From the NCBI GenBank assembly GCA_041493035.1, contig JBGPYB010000222.1, positions 1 through 5,977 on the forward strand: a stretch of 5,977 nt of DNA, read 5' to 3'. Source of the stretch: JBGPYB01 sp041493035 (lineage in GTDB: Bacteria > Acidobacteriota > Vicinamibacteria > Fen-336). A program made the position numbers and the translations under genes. The notes under the pieces were generated by a model, which saw only the letters and a program-made list of their open reading frames with translations, did no database searches and was not told where the DNA came from. Below, one piece after another: positions 5,863 to 5,977 of the stretch (the first letter of the stretch is position 1; the number at the start of each line of letters is the position of its first letter).

Positions 5863-5977
5863 ATGGACGAACATGCGAACGACCCATTCTTGATGGTTCT
5901 CCGCGCGAACGACCTAGCGCATCAAGGAGATATCGAGGGCGTGCTCTCGACGCTGGTGGGTTGTCTCGGTGCCCACG
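5863..5977 (+). CDS. Unknown protein, 5' end only (38 codons), divergent from the operon
   Basis: An open frame begins at ATG 5863 and runs off the window end. The translation starts MDEHANDPFL and continues into an amphipathic, helix-like stretch (DLAHQGDIEGVLSTLVGCLG). An in-frame TAG at 5848-5850 closes it upstream, so 5863 is the first possible start. A G-rich GGGGTGGG a few bases upstream may serve as ribosome site. GCGAACGACC occurs twice, 30 bp apart and in frame, giving Ala-Asn-Asp twice. The fragment is too short to name a family. Sensible residue composition and the divergent layout support a real gene, but a chance frame cannot be excluded. Confidence 0.5.
   Translation, partial: MDEHANDPFLMVLRANDLAHQGDIEGVLSTLVGCLGAH

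Noticed and set aside
5668..5887. Two overlapping minus-strand frames (5668-5874 and 5687-5887) in the intergenic region
   Set aside because: Pro/Arg/Ser-rich translations without motifs or ribosome sites. The first ends inside the palindrome and both overlap the divergent gene start.
1..5977. Mobile element, CRISPR, toxin-antitoxin, phage or defence system
   Set aside because: No transposase, integrase, repeat-spacer pattern, terminal inverted repeats or nuclease motifs were seen; the genes are metabolic and consistently arranged.

Overview
The window is G+C-rich chromosomal DNA from a bacterium with B12-linked propionyl/methylmalonyl-CoA metabolism. Alternative starts (GTG, TTG, probably CTG), tightly packed genes and this gene content fit groups such as Acidobacteriota, Myxococcota/Deltaproteobacteria or related candidate phyla. 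The sequence alone does not settle the lineage.

Layout: (1) Bases 1-506, plus strand: the C-terminal end of a stomatin/prohibitin-family (SPFH, YdjI/COG4260-like) protein with a Gly/Ala/Pro-rich linker and two tandem zinc ribbons. (2) Bases 503-5568, minus strand: a compact run of six genes, read from right to left: acyl-CoA dehydrogenase, MeaB GTPase (methylmalonyl-CoA mutase chaperone), methylmalonyl-CoA epimerase, S-methyl-5'-thioadenosine phosphorylase (MtnP), a PfkB-family kinase and an unrecognised polytopic membrane protein. Successive gaps are 36 nt, a 4-nt overlap (ATGA), a 4-nt overlap (TTGA), 4 nt and about 9 nt, so this is almost certainly one transcript with translational coupling. 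Its last stop codon overlaps the stop codon of the convergent SPFH gene. (3) Bases 5569-5862: a divergent intergenic region with two palindromes upstream of the acyl-CoA dehydrogenase, likely operators. (4) Bases 5863-5977, plus strand: the first 38 codons of a divergent gene of unknown function, cut by the window edge.

How the genes may work together: acyl-CoA dehydrogenase, epimerase and MeaB fit degradation of branched-chain amino acids, odd-chain acyl groups or methionine carbon through propionyl-CoA, methylmalonyl-CoA and succinyl-CoA. Neither methylmalonyl-CoA mutase nor propionyl-CoA carboxylase is in the window. MtnP handles methylthioadenosine (and, in many organisms, 5'-deoxyadenosine), so the operon joins nucleoside by-product salvage to B12-dependent acyl-CoA metabolism. 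The PfkB kinase after mtnP has no known substrate that I can assign, and it and the trailing membrane protein are the least understood parts. I see no mobile element, CRISPR array, RNA gene, phage gene or defence system. The best leads are the kinase, the membrane protein and the paired palindromes.
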